Counted from the stretch's first letter, positions 17,124 to 24,266 are shown. The stretch: DNA of 44,361 nucleotides from Opitutia bacterium (GCA_003566885.1 PXBO01000101.1:1-44361); one strand, 5' to 3'. The notes: generated from the sequence alone by a model not told the origin. Made by a program: numbers and translations.

Positions 17124-17195
17124 GCACACACAAAACGGCGAAGGTAATGAGTGTACCGCTACGCTTCACACCCATACCTCGCCTCGACGTTCTGC
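17124..17195 (+). repeat. attC-like site 1
   Basis: Two arms (17137-17154 and 17168-17183) pair as an imperfect palindrome in which two A residues of the left arm bulge out, as extrahelical bases do in attC sites. A left AAC core (ACAAAAC, 17130-17136) and a right core ending TCGACGTTCTGC (GTT at 17189) flank the arms. The right core heptamer is degenerate beyond GTT. The next cassette gene starts 11 bp later. Confidence 0.6.
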
Positions 17196-17205
17196 AATAA
17201 AACAT

Positions 17206-17631
17206 ATGAAAGCTTTTTCTACGATGCGATCTTTTCGCGCCATGTTAGCCTTCTTTGTGATCGGGTTGCTTCATTATGACGCCCATGCGTGTTCATGCCT
17301 CCCGCCACCTCCAGTCGAAGATGCACTTGATCGATCAGATGTCGTAATCTATGGCCAGTGCTACAAATTCACGTTTCACCCGAAGTCTCACCGCACTGAA
17401 TTGATTAAGGTCCTTCGAACATTTAAGAGAGAATATGAAGAAGGCAAGCTCTTCGAGATTGATACGGCGGTTGATTCCGGTATGTGTGGATATTCCTTCG
17501 TCGCTGGACACCACTACATAATCTATGCGACCGAGAGAAATGGGCGTTACTCTACTAAAATCTGCACTAAAACAACAACGGCTCCTCCTCATTATCATGC
17601 CGCACGAATGGCACTTAAGAGTGCATCATGA
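17206..17631 (+). CDS. Secreted TIMP/NTR-like protein (cassette gene)
   Basis: A 141-residue exported protein. The first ~28 residues are a signal peptide ending at an Ala, and the mature chain would start CSCLPPPPVEDALDRSDVV. A Cys-x-Cys at the mature N-terminus, followed by a strand such as VIYGQC and later CGYSF...GHHYIIYATERNG and a Cys near the end, is the pattern of the netrin (NTR)/tissue-inhibitor-of-metalloprotease fold found in many bacterial secreted proteins. The role in bacteria is unknown; protease inhibition is only suggested by the fold. The frame is open from 16957, but ATG 17206 gives the signal peptide and lies just after attC-like site 1. The gene is bracketed by two attC-like sites, so it looks like one complete cassette. 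Confidence 0.65.
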   Translation: MKAFSTMRSFRAMLAFFVIGLLHYDAHACSCLPPPPVEDALDRSDVVIYGQCYKFTFHPKSHRTELIKVLRTFKREYEEGKLFEIDTAVDSGMCGYSFVAGHHYIIYATERNGRYSTKICTKTTTAPPHYHAARMALKSAS

Positions 17632-17676
17632 GTTTTCAGCATTAGTCGATCTCGAAGGTCGAACCATTGAGAAGGG

Positions 17677-17764
17677 GCCAGAACAAATCGACGATGGCAA
17701 CGCCGAGAAACCGCCCGGTGATGAGCGGGAGTCATAGGCGGCGTGCCATGCTTCGACGTTAGGC
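17677..17764 (+). repeat. attC-like site 2
   Basis: Arms ATGGCAACGCCG (17694-17705) and CGGCGTGCCAT (17739-17749) pair over 11 bp with one bulged A. The right core GTTAGGC (17758-17764) is a perfect GTTRRRY and is preceded by TTCGAC. The left core is a weak GCCAGAAC (AAC at 17682-17684). This is the site with the best right core. Confidence 0.7.
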
Positions 17765-17806
17765 CTTCAATCGTGATGCCGATTCCTTACGGAGCCATCA
17801 GCAAAA

Positions 17807-18270
17807 GTGTTGAACATTCTGTTTCTCCTTCTTGGTATAGCCTTGCTCACCGTTGGCGGTGAGGCATTGATTCGTGGCTCGCTGACTACGGCAAAGCGAC
17901 TTGGTGTATCGCCGTTGCTAAGCGGTCTCGTCATCGTAGGCTTCGGTACCTCTACCCCGGAACTGGTGGTCTCAGTCAATGCTGCGGTGGAAGGGCACCA
18001 GACATCGCTATTGGCAACGTTGTTGGCAGCAATATTTTCAATTTGCTGGGGATTCCAGGGGTGTCCGCTCTACTTCAGCCACTTCCGGTTCACGCAAGAA
18101 TTTTGCAGTTTGATCAATGGGTGATGCTTGGAGCATCGTTGCTTTTGCTTTTGTTCTTGTACTCCGGGCGTCGCCTGAGCCGTGCGGAGGGTGGAGTACT
18201 TTTGATCGGCTACGGCATTTACGTCTGGTTGAGTTTACGGTATTCGGTAGCTGACATGAAATTGCCTAAA
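17807..18270 (+). pseudogene. Internally deleted, frameshifted Na+/Ca2+ exchanger (CaCA family)
   Basis: The first part starts MLNILFLLLGIALLTVGGE from a GTG and reaches GFGTSTPELVVSVNAAVEGH, the alpha-repeat signature of YrbG-type calcium/sodium antiporters. At about 18000 the correct frame shifts, and the continuation is DIAIGNVVGSNIFNLLGIPG and then the last two helices (ending near GIYVWLSLRY). Intact family members are over 300 residues and have two alpha repeats. Here the N-terminal half of repeat 1 is joined to the C-terminal half of repeat 2, so the middle of the protein is missing and a frameshift marks the join. The product cannot work as an exchanger. It lies in a cassette position after attC-like site 2. 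Confidence 0.75.
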
Positions 18271-18283
18271 ATCGCTGCAGGTG

Positions 18284-18433
18284 GCGTTAACTCCCCCGGC
18301 CCCCACACCATACGCCTTCACGCGCTCCGGCGGCACACAGCCGGACCCCGATTCGCTCCGCTTCCCGATCCGCTCCGCTCATTTCCCTTCGGCGGGACTG
18401 TAAGCGTACGGGTCTCCCGGCACGCCGGGAGCG
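18284..18433 (-). mobile_element. Group II intron 3'-end remnant, copy A
   Basis: About 150 bp that matches copy B (18995-19128) almost base for base over most of its length. It includes a strong hairpin CTCCCGGC/GCCGGGAG near 18414-18431 and the run leading into a domain VI-like arm. Here the domain VI partner arm is lost: the match stops just after GTTAACGCC on the minus strand. It is a truncated 3' fragment with no coding part. Confidence 0.6.
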
Positions 18434-18449
18434 ATTCCAAAGATTCAGC

Positions 18450-18469
18450 GAGTGTGCTCGACGTTGGAA
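18450..18469 (+). repeat. attC right-half site
   Basis: TGCTCGACGTTGGAA (GTTGGAA at 18463-18469) matches the right end of the other attC-like sites (TCGACGTT or TTCACGTT followed by GGA). No convincing left arm was found; the adjoining intron fragment may have replaced it. It precedes the first toxin-antitoxin cassette by about 40 bp. Confidence 0.4.
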
Positions 18470-18511
18470 AAAAGAATTGGCAGGGCCAAGAAAAACAGGT
18501 AGATTTCTTCT

Positions 18512-18724
18512 ATGTCACGCGCGGAGGTCATTGAAGCAGTTAACGCTATGGATCAAAAAGACAGGGCGTTTTTTGCGGCTTATCTGAAAGCGAAAGACCT
18601 GTCGGAAGACCCTGATCATGCGGAAGATAGCTGCCGCAGGCTCGCCGCAATGCAGCGTGGAGACCGGATTGACTCGGCATCACTCAGGGAAATCCATGAT
18701 TCGCTCGAAAAGAAGGGGATTTAA
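18512..18724 (+). CDS. Putative antitoxin of a cassette toxin-antitoxin pair
   Basis: A 70-residue, charged, alpha-helical protein beginning MSRAEVIEAVNAMDQKDRA and ending HDSLEKKGI. I do not recognise a DNA-binding motif with confidence. It resembles the small addiction-module proteins that precede RelE-like toxins mainly by size, composition and position. Its stop codon is 3 bp before the GTG of the downstream toxin-like gene, the usual order antitoxin then toxin. It lies after an attC half site, as a cassette gene would. Confidence 0.55.
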   Translation: MSRAEVIEAVNAMDQKDRAFFAAYLKAKDLSEDPDHAEDSCRRLAAMQRGDRIDSASLREIHDSLEKKGI

Positions 18725-18727
18725 AAA

Positions 18728-18973
18728 GTGGACGCCTACGACTGGTCGATCTCCCGGCAAGGCACTGAACGGTTTTTGCAGTTTCGAGCAGCAGAAAGAA
18801 GGAAGTTGCTGGATCACTTCGATCAGCTTGCTGCGAATCTACATCTCGAACCGGCAGCGACTTTTTCAGCGTCGGACGGAAAAGAATTTGCGATAAGCAC
18901 CCTGGATAAGCATGTGATCACATACCATGTGGATCATGCAGTGAAAATGGTCAGCATTATCGCGATCGAATGA
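18728..18973 (+). CDS. RelE/ParE-like toxin (cassette gene)
   Basis: An 81-residue protein starting at GTG. The layout, an N-terminal strand (DWSISRQGTERF), a helical hairpin (AAERRKLLDHFDQLAANL) and C-terminal strands (FAISTLDKHVITYHVDHAV then MVSIIAIE), is the RelE/ParE fold. RelE-type toxins cut mRNA on the ribosome and ParE-type toxins poison gyrase; which applies here cannot be read from sequence. It is coupled to the gene at 18512. The group II intron remnant on the other strand ends 8 bp after its stop codon. Confidence 0.6.
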   Translation: MDAYDWSISRQGTERFLQFRAAERRKLLDHFDQLAANLHLEPAATFSASDGKEFAISTLDKHVITYHVDHAVKMVSIIAIE

Positions 18974-18980
18974 AATTCCA

Positions 18981-19430
18981 ATCGGGTAGCCGGGGGCGTT
19001 AACTCCCCCGGCCCCCACACCATACGCCTTCGCGCGCTCCGGCGGCACACAGCCGGACCCCGATTCGCTCCGATTATTCCCCTTCGACGGGACTGTAATC
19101 GTACGGGTCTCCCGGCACGCCGGGAGCGGTGTTTCTTACGAGCTGTCGGTCGCAAGCTCCCTCGGAACGAAAGATTCAGTGATCGGAGACTATAGCTGAG
19201 CCTTATCTCGGTACTTGAAGGTCACCCAGAGAGCCCGCATTGACGGGACTCCCTGCTCCTCCAGATAACGGCCGCTTAGGGCCAGGTTCACAAGACTGTT
19301 GCGTGATCCCGCTACGCGGGACCAGTAACCCTTCCGCGAGCGGGAAGCCTTCTTCACCTGGTCTTTTGCAACACCAAGTTTGAGGAGCATTCGCCGCCGT
19401 TTTCGAGGCACCTTCCAGTCTTGTTCCGGC
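18981..19430 (-). mobile_element. Group II intron 3' remnant, copy B, with RT tail
   Basis: On the minus strand the reverse-transcriptase tail (stop at 19190) is followed by non-coding sequence that ends in a domain VI-like hairpin, GCCGGGGG/CCCCCGGC (18989-18996 with 19005-19012), and the terminal string CTACCCGAT at 18981. That layout (RT end, then domains V and VI, then a TACCCGAT-type 3' end) is typical of bacterial group II introns. The 5' part of the intron is missing. The intron runs opposite to the cassette genes. Domain V could not be delimited with certainty. Confidence 0.65.
19190..19430 (-). pseudogene. C-terminal fragment of a group II intron reverse transcriptase
   Basis: About 75 residues of recognisable sequence: WKVPRKRRRMLLKLGVAKDQ, then KASRSRKGYW, then SLVNLALSGRYLEEQGVPSM and RALWV. 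This is the end of a group II intron-encoded protein (thumb/maturase end with the RKGYW and EQGVPSMR motifs). The frame stays open upstream to 19729, but that part is low-complexity and repeat-like and does not resemble the enzyme, so the RT domain itself is gone. It lies just upstream of the intron 3' end in the right orientation, which supports the intron assignment. Confidence 0.6.
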
Positions 19431-19723
19431 TCCTGCGGACCGGTCTTGTCCCTTTCCTCGGAACTGTTCGTGGGCTCCCATCTTGTTATGGCTTCGCATG
19501 TCGCCTTCGGCTCGGTACTCGCTGCGCTCGTTGAGGTGTCGTCGCTTCGCTCCTCGGTAGACGTAGGCTTCCTTCCCACGAAGCCTCGTCGAATATCCTG
19601 AGCCTGCCGAAGGGCGACTTCGCAGTTGCCTTGGTCTAGTTTCCTTTCCTTGCTTGATTTCATAAAACAGAGGACTTTAACCCCATTACAACGCGCCCAT
19701 GCCGGGCACACACAAATCGGAGC

Positions 19724-19847
19724 ACTCAACAGAATGGGCTGGCACCGAGGACCATCATGGCGATTCTTAGCATCTATTTTGAATCTTTACCGGTCAGGCG
19801 TTTGTGACGGTTTCTGCCGGTCCTCGCGCCAGGCCTCCACGTTGGCG
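19724..19847 (+). repeat. attC-like site 3
   Basis: Left core ACTCAAC (19724-19730) is a perfect RYYYAAC. Arms 19737-19753 and 19819-19835 are 17-base imperfect complements (GGCTGGC...GAGGACC with GGTCCTC...GCCAGGCC). The right core is CCACGTTGGCG (GTTGGCG at 19841-19847). At about 124 bp it is at the long end for attC sites. Confidence 0.65.
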
Positions 19848-19900
19848 AAAATCAGCATGACGTCTTGACATTCTGACGCTTTAATGGCAACCTGTCGTTC

Positions 19901-20128
19901 ATGAGTAAAGCGACGCTATACCTCGACGATGGAATTCATAAGGCTTTGCGGATGAAGGCGGCAGAGACTTCCCGGTCGATGTCGGACTTGGTCAACGACG
20001 CACTTGAAGCGAGCCTGCTCGAGGATCTCGAAGATATTGAAGTTTGGCGTGAACGTCGAGATGATCCGCGCGTAGGATTCGAAAGCTTTGTCCGGCAGCT
20101 CAAGGAAGATGGCGTCTTACAGCGTTGA
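19901..20128 (+). CDS. Ribbon-helix-helix antitoxin (cassette gene)
   Basis: A 75-residue protein whose N-terminus MSKATLYLDDGIHKALRMKA is a clear ribbon-helix-helix (CopG/RelB/ParD-like) DNA-binding unit: a beta strand, then two helices with SMSDLVNDALEASL. The acidic C-terminal half, ending VRQLKEDGVLQR, would wrap and neutralise the toxin. It overlaps the toxin gene by 20 bp. RHH antitoxins normally repress their own promoter. The gene sits 53 bp after attC-like site 3. Confidence 0.8.
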   Translation: MSKATLYLDDGIHKALRMKAAETSRSMSDLVNDALEASLLEDLEDIEVWRERRDDPRVGFESFVRQLKEDGVLQR

Positions 20129-20369
20129 TTTTTCGGCGAGTGTCCGGAAGGATTTTCGGAAGATTCCCGAGGCCGACGCAGATAGAATTCTAAGGAAGAT
20201 CCAGGATCTGGCCGTAACCCCACGTCCTCCCGGCTCAAAGAAGCTGAAGGGTGAGGAGCTCTATCGGATTCGGATTGGAATGTATCGCGTGGTTTATGAG
20301 GTAGAAGACCAGCGATTGGTCGTGTTCATCGTGCGCGTCAAACATCGCAAGGAAGCTTACCGGCACTGA
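20109..20369 (+). CDS. RelE-family toxin (cassette gene)
   Basis: An 86-residue RelE/ParE superfamily protein: MASYSVDFSASVRKDFRKIP, a helical segment with ADADRILRKIQDL, then the family signature KKLKGEELYRIRIGMYRVVY and the closing strand VVFIVRVKHRKEAY. Basic and aromatic residues in these strands fit RelE-type mRNA interferases. The frame opens at 20088, but ATG 20109 is the natural family start. Stop codon to attC-like site 4 is 3 bp, typical of a compact gene cassette. The pair 19901-20369 together with its attC is the clearest complete cassette here. Confidence 0.85.
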   Translation: MASYSVDFSASVRKDFRKIPEADADRILRKIQDLAVTPRPPGSKKLKGEELYRIRIGMYRVVYEVEDQRLVVFIVRVKHRKEAYRH

Positions 20370-20371
20370 AC

Positions 20372-20440
20372 CGCCAACCAGGCGCGGTGGCAACGAGCGA
20401 CTGCTGGCGCTGCCACTCGCGCCTACTCTTCACGTTGGAA
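20372..20440 (+). repeat. attC-like site 4
   Basis: The best site: 69 bp. Left core GCCAAC (20373-20378), left arm AGGCGCGGTGGCA (20380-20392), right arm TGCCACTCGCGCCT (20411-20424) and right core CACGTTGGAA (GTTGGAA at 20434). The arms pair perfectly except for one extra T, an extrahelical base of the kind IntI uses for strand choice. Confidence 0.75.
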
Positions 20441-20454
20441 GGAAGATTTAAAAG

Positions 20455-20560
20455 ATGACACCAGCAATATTCATGGTCTGCCTGTTCGCTTTCCTTCTAT
20501 TTCTCGTTGTTCTTAGGTCCTTCGTCCCTGTCGAAAGTCAAGACGTCTTCTGGTTCGCTT
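20455..20560 (+). pseudogene. Truncated cassette ORF
   Basis: ATG 20455 starts MTPAIFMVCLFAFLLFLVVL, a membrane helix or signal anchor, 14 bp after attC-like site 4. The natural reading ends at 20560, where the sequence becomes a copy of the helicase 3' end in another frame. It is the 5' part of a cassette gene cut off at the island's right junction. Confidence 0.45.
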
Positions 20561-20830
20561 CTGCCGGAAGTCAACGCGGTGCAAAGCGCCCACAGAGAAA
20601 TCGCCGGCGCCGACCACCGCGGCCAAAGCTTTCGCGAGGTTTACCAGATTCCCGGCATGCGCAAGGTGAATAAGGCGATCGGTCGATTGGCGCGGGCGCC
20701 GGGTCACCGCGCGCGCATTCTCCTCCAGTGCCGGCGTTTCGCCGAACCATCCTACCTCATTTGCTCCCGCCCGACCTCCATCGCAACCGAAACCGATTTG
20801 GACGCTTGGCTGGAGCCCCGTGGCCGATAG
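20561..20830 (+). pseudogene. Duplicated 3' fragment of the nuclease-helicase gene
   Basis: Positions 20561-20809 repeat 16174-16437 with scattered substitutions and a net 15-base deletion that keeps the frame. The encoded string includes REVYQIPGMRKVNKAIGRLA, matching REVYQIPGMRKVNQAIGRLA of the intact gene. It ends at its own TAG (20828-20830). The identity is too low for a recent duplication, so this may be the tail of a second allele brought in with the island. There is no helicase core, so it cannot be functional. Confidence 0.9.
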
Positions 20831-20890
20831 ACGATAGGCGGTGGGCCAAATTAACCTCGACCTCTGAACGCGATCTCCCACATTACCTCT

Positions 20891-22078
20891 ATGGTCATAA
20901 AACCCAGAATTCGTGGCTTTGTCTGCATTACCGCCCATCCCGAGGGTTGTGCCGCCCATGTGCGCGAACAGATCGATTACGCCAAAAAACAGGGCCCGAT
21001 CGGGGAAGGCCCGAAAAAGGTTTTGGTCGTCGGAGCCTCTACCGGATACGGGCTGGCCTCGCGCATTGCCGCGGCTTTCGGTTCCGGCGCCTCGACCATG
21101 GGCGTTTTTTTCGAGCGCCCCTCGGAACGCGGACGGCCCGCCAGTGCCGGCTGGTATAATACCGCCGCCTTCGAAGACGCCGCCCGGGCCGAGGGTCTGT
21201 ATGCGGCCAGCATCAACGGCGACGCATTTTCGGACGCCATCAAAGCGCAAACCGTGGAACGAATAAAAAAGGATCTCGGCCAGGTGGACCTGGTGGTCTA
21301 CAGCCTGGCTTCCCCGCGCCGAACCCATCCGAAAACCGGCGAAACTTACAAATCCGTGCTCAAGCCCATCGGACAATCCTTCCACAACAAGTCGGTGGAC
21401 GCGGAAAAGGAGGAAGTGACGGAAGTCGAAATGACTCCGGCCACGGACGAGGAAATTCGCGATACCGTGACCGTTATGGGCGGAGAGGACTGGGAGATGT
21501 GGATTGACGCGCTGGAAGATGGAGGCGTTCTCGCACCCGGCGCCACCACCGTCGCCTATTCCTATATCGGCCCGGACGTGACCTGGCCGATTTACCGCAA
21601 CGGCACCATCGGACGGGCCAAGGAGGATCTGGAAAAGACCGCCGGACGCCTGGATGCCCGTCTCAAGGTCGACCGGGGCCGCGCCTTCGTCGCGGTGAAC
21701 AAAGCGGTGGTCACCCAGGCCAGCTCCGCCATCCCGGTGGTGCCGCTCTATATTTCCATCTTATTCAAGGTGATGAAGGCCAAAGGTTTGCACGAAGGCT
21801 GTATCGAACAAATGTACCGCTTGCTGGCGGAACAGATGTACAACGGACGAGCCTTGAATTACGACCCCGAGGGGCGGGTGCGCATCGACGATCTGGAAAT
21901 GCGCGAGGATGTCCAGCAGGAGGTCGCTCGCCGCTGGCCGGATGTGACGACCGAAAACCTTTCCGACCTGGCCGACATCGCCGGGTACAAAGAGGATTTT
22001 CTCAGGCTTTTCGGCTTTGCCATGCCGGGAGTCGACTACGACGCCGACGTCGACCCGGAAGTGCCGCTCAAACTTTAG
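20891..22078 (+). CDS. fabV: Trans-2-enoyl-CoA/ACP reductase
   Basis: A 395-residue FabV-type NADH-dependent enoyl reductase for the last step of fatty-acid elongation. The N-terminus [20 protein letters not shown], the cofactor motif [11 protein letters not shown] near residue 50, YSLASPRR, and the active-site Y-x8-K ([10 protein letters not shown]) are all diagnostic. The C-terminal [17 protein letters not shown] also matches the family, and the length is normal. FabV replaces FabI in many bacteria and is less sensitive to triclosan. It follows the duplicated helicase fragment by 60 bp and ends at a strong terminator, so it is probably a single-gene unit. Confidence 0.97.
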   Translation: MVIKPRIRGFVCITAHPEGCAAHVREQIDYAKKQGPIGEGPKKVLVVGASTGYGLASRIAAAFGSGASTMGVFFERPSERGRPASAGWYNTAAFEDAARAEGLYAASINGDAFSDAIKAQTVERIKKDLGQVDLVVYSLASPRRTHPKTGETYKSVLKPIGQSFHNKSVDAEKEEVTEVEMTPATDEEIRDTVTVMGGEDWEMWIDALEDGGVLAPGATTVAYSYIGPDVTWPIYRNGTIGRAKEDLEKTAGRLDARLKVDRGRAFVAVNKAVVTQASSAIPVVPLYISILFKVMKAKGLHEGCIEQMYRLLAEQMYNGRALNYDPEGRVRIDDLEMREDVQQEVARRWPDVTTENLSDLADIAGYKEDFLRLFGFAMPGVDYDADVDPEVPLKL

Positions 22079-22131
22079 CCGAGATTTACCCCAATCCGGA
22101 GGAGCCGGTACCAATGGGGATACCACTGAAA

Positions 22132-22155
22132 GGCGGCGCCGGGCGCCGCCTTTTT
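22132..22155 (+). terminator. Rho-independent terminator after fabV
   Basis: GGCGGCGC/GCGCCGCC forms an 8-bp stem with loop CGG, followed by TTTTT (22151-22155). It lies between fabV and the convergent FKBP gene. Confidence 0.88.
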
Positions 22156-22175
22156 ATTTGGTCGGGATCAAAGCA

Positions 22176-22607
22176 TCAGGAGGCTATCTCCACCAGCTTG
22201 AGTTCAAAAGTCAGATCTTTTCCTGCCAGCGGATGGTTGGCGTCCAGGGTTACGTTTTCTTCGTCGATTTCCGCGATTCGTACCGGAACCGGCTGTCCTT
22301 CCTGGGTCGTGACCTGAAGCGGCTGACCAACCTCGGGCTCCATTCCTTCGGGAAGTTGCGACCGGGCCACCTTCAGCAGCATCTCGTCCCGGCGTGGCCC
22401 GTAAGCCTGATCGCTGGGAATGGTTTCGACCTTGGTTTCACCCTCTTTCATGCCGAGCACCGCTTCCTCGAAGCCCGGAATCACTTTGTGTTCACCTACG
22501 GTGAACTCCAAAGGCCCCCGCTCGGTCGATTCATCGAAAACCGCACCATCATCGAGGGTGCCCTTGTAGTGAACCTTGACCTTATCACCTTCCTTCACTG
22601 ATTCCAT
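22176..22607 (-). CDS. FKBP-type peptidyl-prolyl isomerase (SlyD-like)
   Basis: A 143-residue cytoplasmic FKBP with an inserted flap (IF) domain, as in SlyD-type prolyl isomerase/chaperones. Visible motifs: VHYKGTLDDGAVFDES, FTVGEHKVIPGFEEAVLGMK at residues ~35-55, YGPRRDEML and a closing LDANHPLAGKDLTFELKLVE, which is the SlyD pattern of the second FKBP segment. No histidine-rich metal-binding tail is present. The frame opens upstream, but ATG 22607 has a good GGAAGGA Shine-Dalgarno 7 nt before it. Monocistronic by context. Confidence 0.92.
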   Translation of the reverse strand: MESVKEGDKVKVHYKGTLDDGAVFDESTERGPLEFTVGEHKVIPGFEEAVLGMKEGETKVETIPSDQAYGPRRDEMLLKVARSQLPEGMEPEVGQPLQVTTQEGQPVPVRIAEIDEENVTLDANHPLAGKDLTFELKLVEIAS

Positions 22608-22813
22608 TGTCTTATCCTTCCTGCGTTTTATTGCCATTTCCATCGCATCGATGGTTTTGTTTGTGAAATGCCGGCTACCTTACCCGAGTGGGATAATCGA
22701 TGCAAAAGGAAACCAATATTTGTTCCCTCCGCCCGAAGATGGATTCACTGACTGAGCGCTAATGTCGCCCCCGATTGTTCAATTCCCCTCAATTATGCTA
22801 GACTCTTTCAAGA

Positions 22814-23302
22814 ATGCCGGACCGTAAATCGCATGAATGTTCCGATAAGCCGCGAATCCTGTTGGTGGACGACGATGCGGCCCTTCGCGGCTTGCTGACG
22901 GTCCTTTTGTCTCAGATGAGCATGGAGTTCCAGTGCGCCCAGAATGGAAAGGAAGCCATGGAGGCACTGCACTCGAGCGACAAGAAGCGTTTTCAGGCCC
23001 TGGTAACCGATATCCGGATGCCGGTGATGGGTGGGGTCGAGCTGGGAAGGCACGTCCGTGAGGAATTCCCCGCCATGCCGATCCTCTACATTTCCGGCTT
23101 TGCTCCGTCCATGAAAGAAGTGGAAGACGAATTGGACGAACATTCGGATTTCCTGATGAAGCCGTTCTCCTTCCCAGCGTTCGCCGAAAAGCTGCACACC
23201 CTGCTCGGCATGGAACCCCTATCCACGCCGATTCGGGCCGGCCGGCCCGAATCGGCGGACCCATCGTCGGCCGGAGGCCCCGATCGCGACTCCGCGGGTT
23301 GA
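22814..23302 (+). CDS. Single-domain response regulator
   Basis: A 162-residue receiver-only response regulator. The acidic pocket is VDDD (18-21), the phospho-acceptor is Asp66 (VTDIRMP), the switch residue is Ser94 (YISGF) and the conserved Lys116 is in FLMKPF. No output domain follows; the last ~35 residues are a low-complexity Pro/Gly/Ala tail. That tail covers a perfect 32-bp palindrome (23226-23257), so the original stop codon may have been displaced by a repeat insertion. No histidine kinase is nearby. Convergent with ribF, 11 bp apart. Confidence 0.88.
   Translation: MPDRKSHECSDKPRILLVDDDAALRGLLTVLLSQMSMEFQCAQNGKEAMEALHSSDKKRFQALVTDIRMPVMGGVELGRHVREEFPAMPILYISGFAPSMKEVEDELDEHSDFLMKPFSFPAFAEKLHTLLGMEPLSTPIRAGRPESADPSSAGGPDRDSAG
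23226..23257. repeat. Perfect 32-bp palindrome
   Basis: Each half is CGCCGATTCGGGCCGG and its exact complement, centred at 23241/23242, inside the 3' end of the response regulator frame. As RNA it would form a very stable hairpin. No T-run follows. It may reduce read-through into the convergent ribF gene. Confidence 0.85.
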
Positions 23303-23313
23303 CACCTCGTCCT

Positions 23314-24243
23314 TCAGGAATTGAAAAAGCGACTCCGCGCCTGGTCGCAATCCCGCGCGATTTGGGCTTGGAGTTCCTCCACTCCCGAAAAACGGGTCTC
23401 CGGGCGAACAAAAAAAAGCCACTCGACCTGAAGCGCGGCGCCGGCATCAAACGGACACCGTTCCTCCAGAACGTGAACCTCCAGTAGAGGCCGATCGCCT
23501 GCATCTTCCACCGTCGGTCGCACGCCATAATTAGCCACCCCGCGAAACCATTCGGAGCCGGTCTGCTCCGGATCGCGCAAACGCACGCCGTAGACCCCGT
23601 ACCGCGGCCGAAGGTCTCCGCTCCAGGGGAGGTTCAAGGTGGGAAACCCGATCGTGCGTCCCAGTCCGCGACCGGCGGTGACAACCCCCCGGGTAAAATA
23701 ATGACGCCCCAGAAGGCTGTTTGCCTCCTCGATCCTTCCCTCGGTCAAGGCCTCCCTGATGCGACTGCTACTGATCGCCTCCCCGTTGAATTGCAGGCGC
23801 GGCATACTGACCACGTCGACACCCTCGCGGCGAGCCAGAGAAACCAGCAGGGAGACATCACCGACCCGGCCGCGGCCGAACCGCCAGTTCTCACCCACAT
23901 AAATCGATTCCAGGCCGGGCAGGCGCTTACGCAGGTAGGGCAGAAACTCCTCGGCTGTCACTCCGGAAAAACTCCGATTGAAGGGTTGCTCGATAACCAG
24001 ATCGGCTCCGAGCTCAATAAAAAGCCTGGCCTTGGACACCGGATCCATGATCTGCCGAGTCGGATCTTCCGGGCGAAAAAGAGCGCTGGGGTGCGGCCAG
24101 AAGGTAAGGACTCCGGACATCGCAGAACGTGCGTTGGCCGAATGAACCGCTGCCTCGATCACGCTTTGATGACCCAAATGCACCCCGTCGAACATCCCGA
24201 TCGCCAAATGGAGGCGCCGGCCGCCCAAATCGACGTCGTCCAT
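23314..24243 (-). CDS. ribF: Bifunctional riboflavin kinase/FAD synthetase
   Basis: Makes FMN and FAD from riboflavin. The N-terminal adenylyltransferase half shows GMFDGVHLGHQ and, later, SSSRIREAL; the C-terminal kinase half shows GRGLGRTIGFPTLNL, YGVYGV and VANYGVRPT. ATG 24243 gives MDDVDLGGRRLHLAIGMFDG; the open frame upstream overlaps truB and is not conserved-looking. About 309 residues, normal length. Last gene of the nusA operon, 23 bp after truB. Confidence 0.95.
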   Translation of the reverse strand: MDDVDLGGRRLHLAIGMFDGVHLGHQSVIEAAVHSANARSAMSGVLTFWPHPSALFRPEDPTRQIMDPVSKARLFIELGADLVIEQPFNRSFSGVTAEEFLPYLRKRLPGLESIYVGENWRFGRGRVGDVSLLVSLARREGVDVVSMPRLQFNGEAISSSRIREALTEGRIEEANSLLGRHYFTRGVVTAGRGLGRTIGFPTLNLPWSGDLRPRYGVYGVRLRDPEQTGSEWFRGVANYGVRPTVEDAGDRPLLEVHVLEERCPFDAGAALQVEWLFFVRPETRFSGVEELQAQIARDCDQARSRFFNS

Positions 24244-24266
24244 GGAAGTGACTGGTGACTGCGGAT

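Noticed and set aside
18284-18469. Reading the whole of intron copy A as a long attC site because it ends in GACGTTGGAA
   Set aside because: Most of it is shared with copy B, which carries the intron 3' end and RT tail. Only the last ~20 bp look like an attC right half.
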